DNA of 64,000 nucleotides from Peredibacter sp045999315 (GCF_045999315.1 NZ_CP174607.1:3844001-3908000), one strand, 5' to 3'; counted from the first letter of the stretch, positions 33,346 to 42,969 are shown. Notes: a model not told the origin generated them from the letters alone. Translations and numbers: made by a program.

Positions 33346-33373
33346 AATAAAAAAGACCTCCAAAGGAGGTCTT
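33346..33373 (-). terminator. Terminator hairpin carrying the ribosome site of the next gene
   Basis: On the minus strand AAGACCTCC-TTT-GGAGGTCTT is followed by TTTTATT. The right arm holds GGAGG, the only good ribosome site for the ATG at 33345. The hairpin ends the PilZ transcript but would hide the next gene's ribosome site in read-through mRNA. Confidence 0.85.
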
Positions 33374-33407
33374 GATCATAACAAAAACTGTTTAAAAAAG
33401 CTTGAAT

Positions 33408-33872
33408 TTAAAGGAAGAAGACCTTGCTCTCGCCTTTATCAATGCACGAGAACTCAGCGTACTGGTAAATGAAGTCGATAAAGTGAGAAACTGCCTTGAA
33501 ACTTGGAAGAGATGTGTCGAATTCTCCCCCTAAACGTAACCATGCATCACCGTCTTTATCCACATATTCAGAAGCGTGTCGAACTGTTACCACCGCTGGG
33601 AGGTACGAACCTTTTGTGAAATACAGCTTTAGAGTCACCTCTGTGCCAGACTTAAATTGGTTTTTGGCCTTAAGACTGAATGGAAGTTGGAACTGACAAC
33701 CATCTTTCGAAATATCCACAAGCTTAATGGGAAAGTTCGAACCTTGATCATCTACCACTGTATATACGCCCAGGAACTCCTGGAAAACCACACGTTCAAA
33801 CGTACGGCGCTTCTGCTCGATTGATTGCTTTCTTTTCTCGTTAAAATCTACAACTTTTTTATCATCAGACAT
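33408..33872 (-). CDS. PilZ-domain protein
   Basis: A 154-residue protein with a PilZ domain that binds cyclic di-GMP. The motif RRTFERV corresponds to RxxxR and VDISKDGCQFQL to the D/N-x-S-x-x-G motif; both are conserved. An N-terminal helix (MSDDKKVVDFNEKRKQSIEQK) precedes it. The ATG at 33872 has AAGGGAG upstream and is preferred over a TTG eight codons earlier. It stands alone between murI and the Rossmann gene. It could adjust motility or surface attachment in response to c-di-GMP. Confidence 0.9.
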   Translation of the reverse strand: MSDDKKVVDFNEKRKQSIEQKRRTFERVVFQEFLGVYTVVDDQGSNFPIKLVDISKDGCQFQLPFSLKAKNQFKSGTEVTLKLYFTKGSYLPAVVTVRHASEYVDKDGDAWLRLGGEFDTSLPSFKAVSHFIDFIYQYAEFSCIDKGESKVFFL

Positions 33873-33934
33873 GGGTTCTCCCTTGAACTCTTTCAAATGA
33901 CTTATCGGAGTTAAGGGAGGGATTATTAGGAAAA

Positions 33935-34726
33935 TTAAAGAACTACTTTTTCCAGGGGTCCAATGGGCTCAGGATGCATTAAAACGCGGGCCAAGCGCTC
34001 GAAATGATCAGTCAGGTCCGTAATACAAATGCGAATTTGTCGGGTACCAACGTCTCTTTCAAGCACTTTTTGTTGATAGAGATTTTCCAACTGCTGGGCC
34101 AGAACTTCGCCACTTTCCACCAGATGAACCTCGTCTCCTAGGACCTTGCGAAGATCAGGCTTTAGTACCGGATAATGAGTACAACCCAAAATGACGGTTT
34201 TGATTTCTTCTTTTTTGATCTCGTGCAGATATCTTTCGGCCACCAATTGAGTAACCGGATCATGCACCCATCCCTCTTCCACTAATGGAACCAGAAGTGG
34301 ACAGGCCTGTTCATAAACTTCTGCAGCAGAGTCCAAACGCTTTAACGTTTCTAAATAAGCATGAGAACGAACTGTGGCCGATGTTCCAAGGACCGCAATT
34401 TTTTTGTCCTCTGAAACTTTTAAGGCCGCAGCTGAACCAGGTTCAATCACATTTAAAAGTGGAATACCTTCAAATTCATTCTCACCTAAGAACACCGTTG
34501 AGGCGGAGTTACAGGCAATGATGAGGGCCTTTACATTCTGGTCTTTCAAGAACTTCAGGATTTGCATCCCGTAGCGACGAATGGTTTCAGGAGATTTATT
34601 TCCGTAAGGAAGTCTCGCGATGTCACCTAAGTAACAAAAAGACTCATTTGGAAAACGAGTTGAGAGTTCTTTTAAAACCGTGAGGCCTCCAAGGCCAGAA
34701 TCAAAAATACCAATAGATTTCGTCAT
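33935..34726 (-). CDS. murI: Glutamate racemase
   Basis: MurI interconverts L- and D-glutamate for peptidoglycan. The 263-residue length is normal. Catalytic cysteines are in ALIIACNSAST and VILGCTHYPVL, with GIFDSGLGGLTVLKEL at the N-terminus. It is 1 bp downstream of the SDR gene and probably translated with it. It is the last gene of the SDR-SDR-murI operon. Confidence 0.97.
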   Translation of the reverse strand: MTKSIGIFDSGLGGLTVLKELSTRFPNESFCYLGDIARLPYGNKSPETIRRYGMQILKFLKDQNVKALIIACNSASTVFLGENEFEGIPLLNVIEPGSAAALKVSEDKKIAVLGTSATVRSHAYLETLKRLDSAAEVYEQACPLLVPLVEEGWVHDPVTQLVAERYLHEIKKEEIKTVILGCTHYPVLKPDLRKVLGDEVHLVESGEVLAQQLENLYQQKVLERDVGTRQIRICITDLTDHFERLARVLMHPEPIGPLEKVVL

Positions 34727-34727
34727 A

Positions 34728-35762
34728 TCATTTTCTCGAAAGAATATCTTTTATCTTTCCTACTCGTTCCAAGTTCCGAAGTAGCTCAGGAGTAAGAAGT
34801 CCCGATTGAGTTAAGATCTTATCTGAGAGGAGCATCTTCAGGAAATCTTTTTCCCATATTGGGGCATAATATGTCTTTGAACTCGCGCGGGCAATATCCA
34901 TGGCGACCCGTAGCTCTTTTGGTTTGATCTCAGGGAAGGCCTTCTGGGCCCGATCGTTGGTAACAACTGTAGCGTGCTCGAGACTTTCAGTAAGTTTTCT
35001 GCCGATTTGAGAATGCTCAGGAATGGCGTAATCCAAGGCCTTCATCAAGACTTTTACATCGACTTCCGGAAGTTTTATCACCCGACGATTTAGCCCCGCG
35101 AGTTCCGCATAAAGATCAATCAGCTCTCCATAAGTCATAACATCCGGTCCACCAATCTCGAAAATCTGGTGCCCCTCATTCGGTAGATCCAAAGCGGCCA
35201 CGAGATAATCCAAAAGATCGCTCAAGGCCAGCGGTTGAGAGGGATGATTCAAAAGAGAGAGTTCAGGCCTAAACGGAAAACGTTCTGCCATGGCCTTGAT
35301 GATTTCAAACGAGAGTGACCCCTCACCTAAAATAATACTCGCTCGAAACTCAATCATGGAAAGTCCACTCGCTCCTAAGATCGCACCTGTAAGATGACGA
35401 CTTCGAAGATGGGGAGAAAGATTATCTTTAGTTGGACCAAGACCTCCCAGATAAATCACACCTGCTTCTGTTGGACGAAGCCAATTGATGAAATTTACCG
35501 CGGCCAGTGATTCTTCATATTCAAAAAAACGCTCCTCACTTTGAAGACCATGAACCAGGTAATAGGCTCGATCAATATTTTTAAGAACAGAAAGCGTCTC
35601 TGGTTTTAGGAGATCTCCTTCAAGCCATTTAATTTTGTCATGATGTTTTTTTATTTTATGTTTGTTTCTTACTAATGCAGAAACGTGATGACCTTCTTCA
35701 AGAAGTCTCTCTATAAGAGCTGTTCCCACAAAACCATTCGCACCAGTCACAAGTACTTTCAT
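34728..35762 (-). CDS. NAD(P)-dependent epimerase/SDR (NDUFA9-like), second copy
   Basis: A 344-residue atypical short-chain dehydrogenase. The N-terminal GANGFVGTALIERLLEEGHHVSAL is a standard GxxGxxG Rossmann motif. The remainder, with FINWLRPTEAGVIYLGGLGPT and PLALSDLLDYLVAALDLP, resembles the NDUFA9/YbjT group of NAD(P)H-binding proteins. A tandem paralogue is encoded just upstream. The catalytic Tyr-xxx-Lys of classical SDRs is not clear. It overlaps its neighbour by 4 bp and precedes murI. Confidence 0.85.
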   Translation of the reverse strand: MKVLVTGANGFVGTALIERLLEEGHHVSALVRNKHKIKKHHDKIKWLEGDLLKPETLSVLKNIDRAYYLVHGLQSEERFFEYEESLAAVNFINWLRPTEAGVIYLGGLGPTKDNLSPHLRSRHLTGAILGASGLSMIEFRASIILGEGSLSFEIIKAMAERFPFRPELSLLNHPSQPLALSDLLDYLVAALDLPNEGHQIFEIGGPDVMTYGELIDLYAELAGLNRRVIKLPEVDVKVLMKALDYAIPEHSQIGRKLTESLEHATVVTNDRAQKAFPEIKPKELRVAMDIARASSKTYYAPIWEKDFLKMLLSDKILTQSGLLTPELLRNLERVGKIKDILSRK

Positions 35763-37138
35763 GCTTCAACCTTTTTGCTCGAGATCACATGCCATTTTAA
35801 ATGCTCGCTAAAGGCATACATCACCATCAAATGCACAATAGCTTGAGTGTAACGATAAATATACCAAGGCAGGGCCGGTCTGAATTCATGAAGAGCGGCC
35901 ATGACATAACGACGATTTAAAACTTCACGAAACTCCAGGCGTCCTCGATCTTGAATTCCTGAAAGAAGACCACCCACCACATAGAGAAGTTGCCTGTCAC
36001 TTGAACTACGCTCAAGGCTTCTCTCGAGAATAAGAATCTTGATCGAAGGATGAAAGAAGTAAAATGTACAGCGCTCCCCTTCCAATAAAACTTTGATCAG
36101 TGTTGAGAAAAAAGTTGGAAGCCAAATAAAGTACTCGCTCGCCACCCATTCCGCGTTTCTTCCAGGAGGAAGAACCAGCCTTTGAATAGAACGAACATCT
36201 CTTTCTACCGGACGGTAACCTTTAAATTCACTTCTCTTGGTAGTGGCGAGGGCCGACTGAAGGGCCTCATCCAGTGTTGTCTGCAGATCTTCTTTATAGG
36301 GCCAACTCTGCAAGGGATTAGGGAGCATTTCATGACGAAGACTCAAGACCAGTGGATAAACTAAGTTCTTAGGAACTCTTGTTATCAGAGTGACCCAAAA
36401 ACGTGAGAGTGCTAGAGGAATAATATTTAACGTGAAGACCTTGGTGCTTTTCCGAATGATCTTCGCCGTACGAACAATGAGATCCTGATAGGTCACTCTC
36501 TCAGGTCCCGCCACATCAAAAATTTGTCCTTGAACTTTTTCATCAGTCAGACACTTTTGGAGAACTCCCACGACGTCCTGAAGACTCACAGGCTGTGAGC
36601 GCGTCTTGGTCCAAGTCGGACACACCATGATGGGAAGCCTTTCAACCAGTCTTTCCAAAATCGTAAATGATGAACCATTGGATCCAATAATGAGACCCGC
36701 GCGAAGAACAGTGGTTTTAACTTTTGATTCACGAAGCGTGGTCTCAACTTCCAGACGACTTCTTAAATGCCAAGAGAGCTCTTCACCTTCCGGAATCATG
36801 CCGCCCAGATAGATGATGTGTTTTAGCTTATGAAGTCGCGCGGCCCGGATAAAATTGTCCGCCATGATAAGATCAAAATCATAGAAAGTTCCTTGAGATA
36901 AGGAAGCTGAAGGCAACATGGAATGAACCAGATAATAGGCGCTCTCGCATCCTTCCATGGATTCAGTAATATCTTTTAAGGAAAAGAGATCACATCTCTT
37001 CCACTGTAGACGCGGATGATGGGACTCACGGACTCCTCGAGAGAGTCCTATAATCTCAATGTCTTCTGATTCTAGTAGCCGGTCTATTAACGCACGTCCA
37101 ATAAATCCACTGGCACCTGCGATAAGGATTTTTCTCAT
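35759..37138 (-). CDS. NAD(P)-binding SDR with C-terminal DUF2867-like region
   Basis: A 459-residue protein. The N-terminal MRKILIAGASGFIGRALIDRLL is a Rossmann motif, and HSMLPSASLSQGTFYDFDLIMADNFI plus SGGLIIGSNGSS resemble the same family as the gene downstream. The C-terminal part (about residues 310-459) with ASEYFIWLPTFFSTLIKVLLEGERC, EFREVLNRRYVMAALHEFRPALPWYIYRYTQAIVH resembles DUF2867 of YbjT-like proteins. It is first of three in the operon (4-bp overlap). The ATG is in a 44-bp divergent gap. Confidence 0.8.
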   Translation of the reverse strand: MRKILIAGASGFIGRALIDRLLESEDIEIIGLSRGVRESHHPRLQWKRCDLFSLKDITESMEGCESAYYLVHSMLPSASLSQGTFYDFDLIMADNFIRAARLHKLKHIIYLGGMIPEGEELSWHLRSRLEVETTLRESKVKTTVLRAGLIIGSNGSSFTILERLVERLPIMVCPTWTKTRSQPVSLQDVVGVLQKCLTDEKVQGQIFDVAGPERVTYQDLIVRTAKIIRKSTKVFTLNIIPLALSRFWVTLITRVPKNLVYPLVLSLRHEMLPNPLQSWPYKEDLQTTLDEALQSALATTKRSEFKGYRPVERDVRSIQRLVLPPGRNAEWVASEYFIWLPTFFSTLIKVLLEGERCTFYFFHPSIKILILERSLERSSSDRQLLYVVGGLLSGIQDRGRLEFREVLNRRYVMAALHEFRPALPWYIYRYTQAIVHLMVMYAFSEHLKWHVISSKKVEA

Positions 37139-37182
37139 ACAAATCCCTGTGAATGTTTTTACGAGTGTAGCATAATGTCCCT

Positions 37183-37950
37183 ATGATCTTAATGAGAATC
37201 TTACCAGGGGTTTTGAAAGAGTTAGCTAAACACGTTCCTACCGTGCTTTTTCAAACCGTTGAGTGGAACGAACTTGCTCACGAGCTGCCCAAAATCTCCC
37301 GACGCATAATTCAAAAAGAAGGCTATACAGAGCTACTTGCAAAGCAGAAAGAGCTGCTGGCGCCTCTCGGTATTTATCTGAAGGAAGAACCGATCTCTGG
37401 AACACTGACAATGAACAAAGCGTCCGGTGAAAAGCTGCTGACCCTTTATTTCGCCCAGCTTTTTTCGAAAGACGGATTCTTTTTAGATATTCGCTCCAAT
37501 CACTTTAAATCCGATGAAGATAAACTCATCTGGCATCCTTCTCCCCTTTGGACCAAGTTTGATGAGAGATTCAGACAAGGGGTGCTTAAAGTTTACGATG
37601 GCTTTTATACTGACAAAAACGATGTGTACTTTGAGGGCCTTGAGATGATTGGCCTCATCCAGCCTGACTGGTCAGATGAAGACAAAAATAAACTGGCCGA
37701 ACTTTTCCGTTCCCAATTTGGTTCTGCTTTAACTGAGGAAATGTATTTTGATTTGGATCACTTCAAAACATCCATCATCAAACTTTCAGACTTTATGCTG
37801 AAGAAGAAAGTAAAAATCCCAAAGGACTTTCTGTACCTTGGCATTTATCTGGTCACTCTTTATTCAAGTCTTGAAGAGACCCATGCCAAGCTTCCAGTAA
37901 GAGACATTTACCTTAAGGTCAGAGAGCAAGAAGACTTTTCGCCTCAGTAA
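37183..37950 (+). CDS. Hypothetical protein, 255 residues
   Basis: I do not recognise this protein. It is soluble with no signal, contains LPKISRRIIQKEGYTELLAKQKELLAPLGIYL and YDGFYTDKNDVYFEGLEMIGLIQ, and is predicted mostly helical by eye. An alternative ATG is 3 codons later. It shares a 32-bp 3' overlap with the convergent HAD gene. No partner is suggested by the neighbours, apart from the divergent SDR operon. Confidence 0.7.
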   Translation: MILMRILPGVLKELAKHVPTVLFQTVEWNELAHELPKISRRIIQKEGYTELLAKQKELLAPLGIYLKEEPISGTLTMNKASGEKLLTLYFAQLFSKDGFFLDIRSNHFKSDEDKLIWHPSPLWTKFDERFRQGVLKVYDGFYTDKNDVYFEGLEMIGLIQPDWSDEDKNKLAELFRSQFGSALTEEMYFDLDHFKTSIIKLSDFMLKKKVKIPKDFLYLGIYLVTLYSSLEETHAKLPVRDIYLKVREQEDFSPQ

Positions 37951-38563
37951 AATCATGAATGATAAGATCAGTCTTCGCTTCTAGTTCATAGGCCTCGTGT
38001 GACGTGGCCACACCAACAATCGTGCATCCTGCCCTCTCACCCGACTCAAGGCCAGCAAGAGAATCTTCAAAGACCACGCAGTCCTTCGGCTCAAGACCCA
38101 GCTTCGCACAACAAAGCTGGTAAACTTCCGGATCCGGTTTTCCTTTCTTCACATGAGTTCCATCAACGATGACATCAAAGTACTGACGAAGCTTTAAAGG
38201 ATCTAAAATGAAATCCACATTCCCTGGAGGAGCAGAAGTTCCCAGTGCGATTTTGATTCGATGTCTTTTGAGGAGCTCTAGAAAATCAATCAGACCCTTG
38301 TGGGCCTTCATATCAGGAGCATAGATCTCCTTATACATCCCCTCTTTTTCATCCGCATACCGCTTCATCTCTTCCGTCGTCGGATTTCCGAAGATCATGG
38401 GAAAAAGATCAGCATTGGTTTTACCGTTAAACTTATCGCGATAAATTTGTTCGTTGAGCTCGAACTTATACTTCTTCGCAAAATCCATCCAGGCCTTGAA
38501 GTGGTATTCATGATTATCCACCACCACGCCATCCATATCGAAAATAACACCTTTAAATTTCAT
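37919..38563 (-). CDS. HAD-superfamily hydrolase (phosphoglucomutase-like)
   Basis: A 214-residue HAD phosphatase: motif I VIFDMDGVVVDNHEYH, motif II LGTSAPPGNVDF (Thr/Ser), motif III Lys in KKGKPDPEVY, and motif IV FEDSLAGLESGERAG. The cap arrangement fits the beta-phosphoglucomutase/phosphatase group. The substrate cannot be predicted. It is convergent with the hypothetical gene at 37183 (32-bp overlap). Confidence 0.9.
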   Translation of the reverse strand: MKFKGVIFDMDGVVVDNHEYHFKAWMDFAKKYKFELNEQIYRDKFNGKTNADLFPMIFGNPTTEEMKRYADEKEGMYKEIYAPDMKAHKGLIDFLELLKRHRIKIALGTSAPPGNVDFILDPLKLRQYFDVIVDGTHVKKGKPDPEVYQLCCAKLGLEPKDCVVFEDSLAGLESGERAGCTIVGVATSHEAYELEAKTDLIIHDFTEAKSLLAL

Positions 38564-38637
38564 GGGCCCATCATATATCTTTTCAGTGGCTTAAGCTAGG
38601 ACTCAAGAAAAACCATCGAGTATCCGACAAGTGCACT

Positions 38638-39243
38638 ATGATTAAACTATTGATGGCACTTTCCCTCATGTCCTTGAGCACTCCCACTATGGCGGAGGCC
38701 TGCTGGCACTTGTACCAAACAAAGGCCGATCAGATTGAGAAAAAGGATGGATATGAGACCTATGTAGGTGGGCAACTCTTTGTCATCCACGGGCAACTTG
38801 GTTACGATCCAGGTATCAAAGTTCCTGCGAGAATTGATAACTGGGCACGGGACTTTGTTGATGCCATTAAATGGGGTCCCTATTCCATTTCTTTTAGCTC
38901 TGACGATCCTCGTGAAGAGTGGTTAGAAACTCTCTATAAATCTATCAAAAAAGAGTGTCCAACCTCTTCAGAAAAAGACTATGAGTCTCTGCGTGCTATG
39001 ATGAAAGAACTCATGGATGATGGTTCCTTATGTCCTCAAAATAAAATTTTTGAACCTAAACTTCTTGGTGGAAAAAAAGAATTTAAAAAGGTCCTGTCCG
39101 AGGCCGTTCGTGACCACCGATTTCCTCAATACTGTAAACATGATGCCGTGGCCGACGATGGACGAGAGCCTTCAGACAAAGCTGGAAGAAGTCCTTCCGT
39201 CATCGAAAGAACTCCTTTAAGAAACAGGGCAACTCAACAATAG
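38638..39243 (+). CDS. Secreted hypothetical protein
   Basis: A 201-residue protein with signal peptide MIKLLMALSLMSLSTPTMA and mature EACWHLYQTKADQIEKKDG. Five cysteines in the mature part could form disulfides. The C-terminus is basic and disordered. No domain is recognised. No strong ribosome site is visible before the ATG. It lies between the divergent HAD gene and the histidine kinase. Confidence 0.7.
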   Translation: MIKLLMALSLMSLSTPTMAEACWHLYQTKADQIEKKDGYETYVGGQLFVIHGQLGYDPGIKVPARIDNWARDFVDAIKWGPYSISFSSDDPREEWLETLYKSIKKECPTSSEKDYESLRAMMKELMDDGSLCPQNKIFEPKLLGGKKEFKKVLSEAVRDHRFPQYCKHDAVADDGREPSDKAGRSPSVIERTPLRNRATQQ

Positions 39244-39345
39244 AGCCGACAGTCATTGCAGTTTTCATCTTAAGATTAAGCTAACGCGATCAAGAAAAAT
39301 TAAAATTGAGTAGCAATTGAGAGGCATTCATTTGAGAATTATCAG

Positions 39346-41085
39346 ATGATGCCGGATCTCAAGAAGTTCAAAAACTTAATTTCTTTTTATGGTTGGTTAA
39401 CACTCTTTATCGGAATGTTAATTACAGGCATATTTTCTTATTATATTTATTCCAAAAATTTTCAAGAAGATCAGATTCGATTTGAGTATGAGGCGGATCA
39501 AATTTGGAGACGTATTCAATTTCGCATGGATCGTTATGAAGGTGCCCTCGTTCAGGCCCGTGCCTTTTTTTTAAGTTCCGATAAAGTTTCGCGAAAAGAG
39601 TTCCATCGTTACTTTGAGAAGACCAAACTTTTAGAAAGATATCCTGGCATTCAAGGACTAGGTCTAACGGTTCGAATAAAAAAAGAAGATCTGAAGACAC
39701 ATATTGCGAAAGTAAGAAAGGAACTCCCTCACTATACCGTATGGCCTGAAGGGATTAGAAACGAATATTTTTCAATTTTCTATCTTGAACCAATGGACTG
39801 GAGAAACCAACGAGCAATTGGTTATGACATGTACAGCGAGCCTGTTCGTCATGAGGCCATGAAAAGGGCCATGCTTTCAGGACTTCCAACGATTAGCGGA
39901 ATGGTGACATTGATACAAGAAGCAGGTTCTCGTCAGCAACCGGGTTTTAATCTCTATGTTCCTTACTATAAAGAAAAAACGCCCCTGACAACTCCGACGG
40001 AAAGAGTGAATGCCCTGATTGGTTTTATCTATGCTCCTTTCCGGGCCCATGATCTTTTTAATTCGATCCTCTCAGAAAACAAGATCAATATTGATGTAGA
40101 GATTTTCGATAACGGTGAAATGAAGGCCGAAAATCTTATCTATGACTATGACGGGAAACCAAATTTTATTAACTCGGACAAGGTCAGCAAATTTCGCATC
40201 ATTAAACATGTGACTCTCAATGGACACGACTTCATTCTACATTTTGTGCCTCTACCGTCCTTTAAAACGACCTCTAGCATGATCTCACCTGTTATTGCCG
40301 CCATTATTGGTTTCATCATTTCGTTTTTAATTTTTAGAATTTTCATGTTGACCAAAAAAACACAAGATGTGCTTCAAGAGGCCATCAATGCTCGTGATGA
40401 GTTCTTCTCAATTGCCTCACATGAACTCAAAACTCCTCTTACTTCATTAAAGCTCCAGGCCCAGTTAATGAAGCGTACATTGACCAAAAGTCCGCCTAAT
40501 CTTCGTGAGAAGATTTTTAATTTATCAGACCAAAGTGAAAAGCAAACTCAACGCTTGGAACGCCTCGTGGATGACATGTTGGACATTTCACGCATTCGAA
40601 CCGGGCGCCTCACGATTCAGAAAGAACAGTTCAATCTATGCGATCTGGTGAGTGACGTGGTAGCACGGATGAAAGAACAATTTAGCGTTATACCAGGCGG
40701 CGCCCCACAAGCGAATTACATTTCATGCGAGAATGCGATCGGATATTGGGACAAGATGCGAATTGAACAAGTGGTCACTAACCTCCTTTCCAATGCCATT
40801 AAGTATGGAAATGAAAAAGAAGTTCTGATTGAGGTCCAGGCCACTAGTGACAAGGTCTTTTTAAAAGTTCAAGACTTCGGCATCGGTATTCCTCTTGAAT
40901 TCAGAAGCAAAATCTTTGAAAGATTTCAAAGGGCCACAGGGACCTCCAAGAGCATTTCGGGACTGGGCCTAGGGCTCTACATTTGCGAACAGATCGTTCG
41001 CTCCCATGGAGGTCGTATCTGGGTCGAAAGCGAAGTTGGAAAAGGCTCAACCTTTACTGTTGAGCTTCCGACTGCCGTCTCTTGA
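39346..41085 (+). CDS. Membrane histidine kinase with periplasmic CHASE domain
   Basis: A 579-residue sensor kinase. A first membrane segment is at about residues 14-36, followed by a CHASE ligand-binding domain (LLERYPGIQGLGLTVRI, YFSIFYLEPMDWRNQRAIGYDMYSEPVR), a second span near 305-325 and a HisKA domain with His359 (ASHELKTPLTSLKLQ). HATPase motifs are VTNLLSNAIKYGNE, DFGIGIPLEF and SGLGLGLYICEQIV. CHASE domains bind small ligands such as cytokinins or peptides. No response regulator gene is adjacent. A 32-bp overlap joins its 3' end with the FAD/Rieske gene on the other strand. Confidence 0.95.
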   Translation: MMPDLKKFKNLISFYGWLTLFIGMLITGIFSYYIYSKNFQEDQIRFEYEADQIWRRIQFRMDRYEGALVQARAFFLSSDKVSRKEFHRYFEKTKLLERYPGIQGLGLTVRIKKEDLKTHIAKVRKELPHYTVWPEGIRNEYFSIFYLEPMDWRNQRAIGYDMYSEPVRHEAMKRAMLSGLPTISGMVTLIQEAGSRQQPGFNLYVPYYKEKTPLTTPTERVNALIGFIYAPFRAHDLFNSILSENKINIDVEIFDNGEMKAENLIYDYDGKPNFINSDKVSKFRIIKHVTLNGHDFILHFVPLPSFKTTSSMISPVIAAIIGFIISFLIFRIFMLTKKTQDVLQEAINARDEFFSIASHELKTPLTSLKLQAQLMKRTLTKSPPNLREKIFNLSDQSEKQTQRLERLVDDMLDISRIRTGRLTIQKEQFNLCDLVSDVVARMKEQFSVIPGGAPQANYISCENAIGYWDKMRIEQVVTNLLSNAIKYGNEKEVLIEVQATSDKVFLKVQDFGIGIPLEFRSKIFERFQRATGTSKSISGLGLGLYICEQIVRSHGGRIWVESEVGKGSTFTVELPTAVS

Positions 41086-42586
41086 TATCTAATTCCTGTG
41101 ATTCATAGACTGGCCCTAAACTTTTTAAGGCCGGACCTTCTATCACATTTCCTAAACGATCAAAACGGCTCCCATGACAAGGACAATCCCAGGAATGTTC
41201 GCCTTCATTCCAGTGAACGATACAACCCATATGCGGGCATATACCGGAACAGACATGAAGGGTTCCTTCCTGATCTTTATTAATGGCGTAACGACGTCCA
41301 TTTTCGTTCACAACAATCCCTTCATCAGCTCTCAGTTTTTTTACCGAATCATGACGAAGATAATCGCCAGCATATTGCTGAACCACATTTAAATTCTCTT
41401 TTATAAACTTGTAGGCGGATTTCAAAGGTGTAATGCGAGAAGAACGATAGATCTCAGCATAAGGATTTTGGATTCCTAAAATATCGTCTTTTATAATCAA
41501 GGCGGCCACTGTCCCATAGGTCAAACCATCAGTTGCAAAACCGGTGGCCACATATGATCTTGATCCTAATCTTTGTCCAATAAAAGGAAGAAGATCGGCC
41601 GGACGATAATGCTGGCCCCCCCATTCATGTGAAATGTCCTCGGCCCCAAAATATTCACGAGCATAATTTTTTAATTTTCCCATTCTTTCGATACTGCTTC
41701 CTTGCCCGACCTTGTGAGGTTCTCCGATAACAAGAAGACGATCTTTGTAATGTCTAACGGAGGTGACCTTGCCTTTTTGATAATGACCCCAATAGATTCC
41801 ATCTTGCGAAAGTCGCTTCGTTGTTTGGGTGGCAATACCGTATTCGCGATAAGGTCCAAGCACTGTTTGCAGGGCCGAAATCCCAATCGGAGTATGTGTC
41901 GCCTCAATGAGATGGCGGGTAACAAGGGTCCCTTTATCAGTGGTCAATGTGAATGAGTCTTCGTTTTTTTCTATTTCATTCACTCGACTTCCTTCATGAA
42001 TCCCACATCCCTGGTGAGAAAGAATGTCTGCGACTCCTGCGACATATAGATATGGATTAAACTGCGCTTGATTATCAAGTTTCATACCGACTCTACCCTG
42101 AAGTGGCGCAAGCATCTCATGACCTTCTTCAAGCCATTCCACTTTTAGTCCCAGCTCTTGAGCGATCACAAATTCTTTTTGAATTGGATCATCCATTTCT
42201 TTCGTTCCAGAAAAACGTACCCATGGCACACGTTTGAAATCACAATCAATATTTAAGGTCTGAATGGTTTTCTCAATGAAGTTTATCGCCTCTTCACGAC
42301 TTTTCAGGATTGTCAGGATGGTGGCCTCGTCATACTTTGATTTGAGTTCTTCAAAAAATTTATCAACCACCGAGTAAAGATTCCCAGTGCTACGTCCAGT
42401 ATTACTTTCTCCTATCCTTCCTGCCTCAAGAAGCTTCACTCTCAATCCTGTTTGTGAAAGGAGATAAGCAGCAGTGACCCCGGTAATGCCACCACCGATA
42501 ATTGCCACATCGACTTCCTCCTTCCCTTCAAAAGAAGAAAATTTAAAATTGTTCTGAGATTCAAACCAAATTGATTGCGTTTCCAT
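41054..42586 (-). CDS. FAD-dependent oxidoreductase with C-terminal Rieske domain
   Basis: A 510-residue fusion. The N-terminal half is a DadA/glycine oxidase-type FAD protein: DVAIIGGGITGVTAAYLLSQTGLRVKLLEAGRIG is the dinucleotide motif. The C-terminal 70 residues are a Rieske [2Fe-2S] domain with C-P-H-M-G-C and C-P-C-H-G-S ligands in CSGICPHMGCIVHW and CPCHGSRF. Such fusions oxidise amines or amino acids with electron transfer to the iron-sulfur centre. The ATG at 42586 has AAGGAG upstream; a GTG seven codons earlier is rejected. Confidence 0.9.
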   Translation of the reverse strand: METQSIWFESQNNFKFSSFEGKEEVDVAIIGGGITGVTAAYLLSQTGLRVKLLEAGRIGESNTGRSTGNLYSVVDKFFEELKSKYDEATILTILKSREEAINFIEKTIQTLNIDCDFKRVPWVRFSGTKEMDDPIQKEFVIAQELGLKVEWLEEGHEMLAPLQGRVGMKLDNQAQFNPYLYVAGVADILSHQGCGIHEGSRVNEIEKNEDSFTLTTDKGTLVTRHLIEATHTPIGISALQTVLGPYREYGIATQTTKRLSQDGIYWGHYQKGKVTSVRHYKDRLLVIGEPHKVGQGSSIERMGKLKNYAREYFGAEDISHEWGGQHYRPADLLPFIGQRLGSRSYVATGFATDGLTYGTVAALIIKDDILGIQNPYAEIYRSSRITPLKSAYKFIKENLNVVQQYAGDYLRHDSVKKLRADEGIVVNENGRRYAINKDQEGTLHVCSGICPHMGCIVHWNEGEHSWDCPCHGSRFDRLGNVIEGPALKSLGPVYESQELDIKRRQSEAQQ

Positions 42587-42714
42587 GTTGAACTCCTTCT
42601 GACTCACAATTTTAGTCGTGGTTCAAAACGTCATTCGAATAAATTTTTTCGAAAGCATCTCTGATGGCATTGCTCTTGCTAAAAAAGCAGGGACCTTCAA
42701 TCAAAGGACAGAAT

Positions 42715-42969
42715 ATGAAACTGATTATTACGTTTTTATTATTACTAGGTGTCATGGTCTATGCTGCCGCACCATCAGGTTCTCAAGACAAATCTCAAAC
42801 TCAACAAAGTATGCAACAAAGACAAGAAGAACAGGATCGCATGGAAAAACTGAAGTTTCATACCAGAGAAGATGATCCTAAGGTGCAAGGAAAGTTCTAC
42901 GACGATAATCATCCAGAAAGAAAGAAATACCTGCCTGACGAAGATGGTTCTAAAGAAGGCGAAATCTGA
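42715..42969 (+). CDS. Small secreted protein, Q-rich, function unknown
   Basis: An 84-residue exported protein: signal MKLIITFLLLLGVMVYA, mature AAPSGSQDKSQTQQSMQQRQEEQDRMEKLKFHTREDDP. It is hydrophilic, Gln- and Asp-rich and probably disordered. A longer upstream frame lacks a ribosome site; AGGA lies 7 bp before this ATG. No family is recognised. Confidence 0.7.
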   Translation: MKLIITFLLLLGVMVYAAAPSGSQDKSQTQQSMQQRQEEQDRMEKLKFHTREDDPKVQGKFYDDNHPERKKYLPDEDGSKEGEI

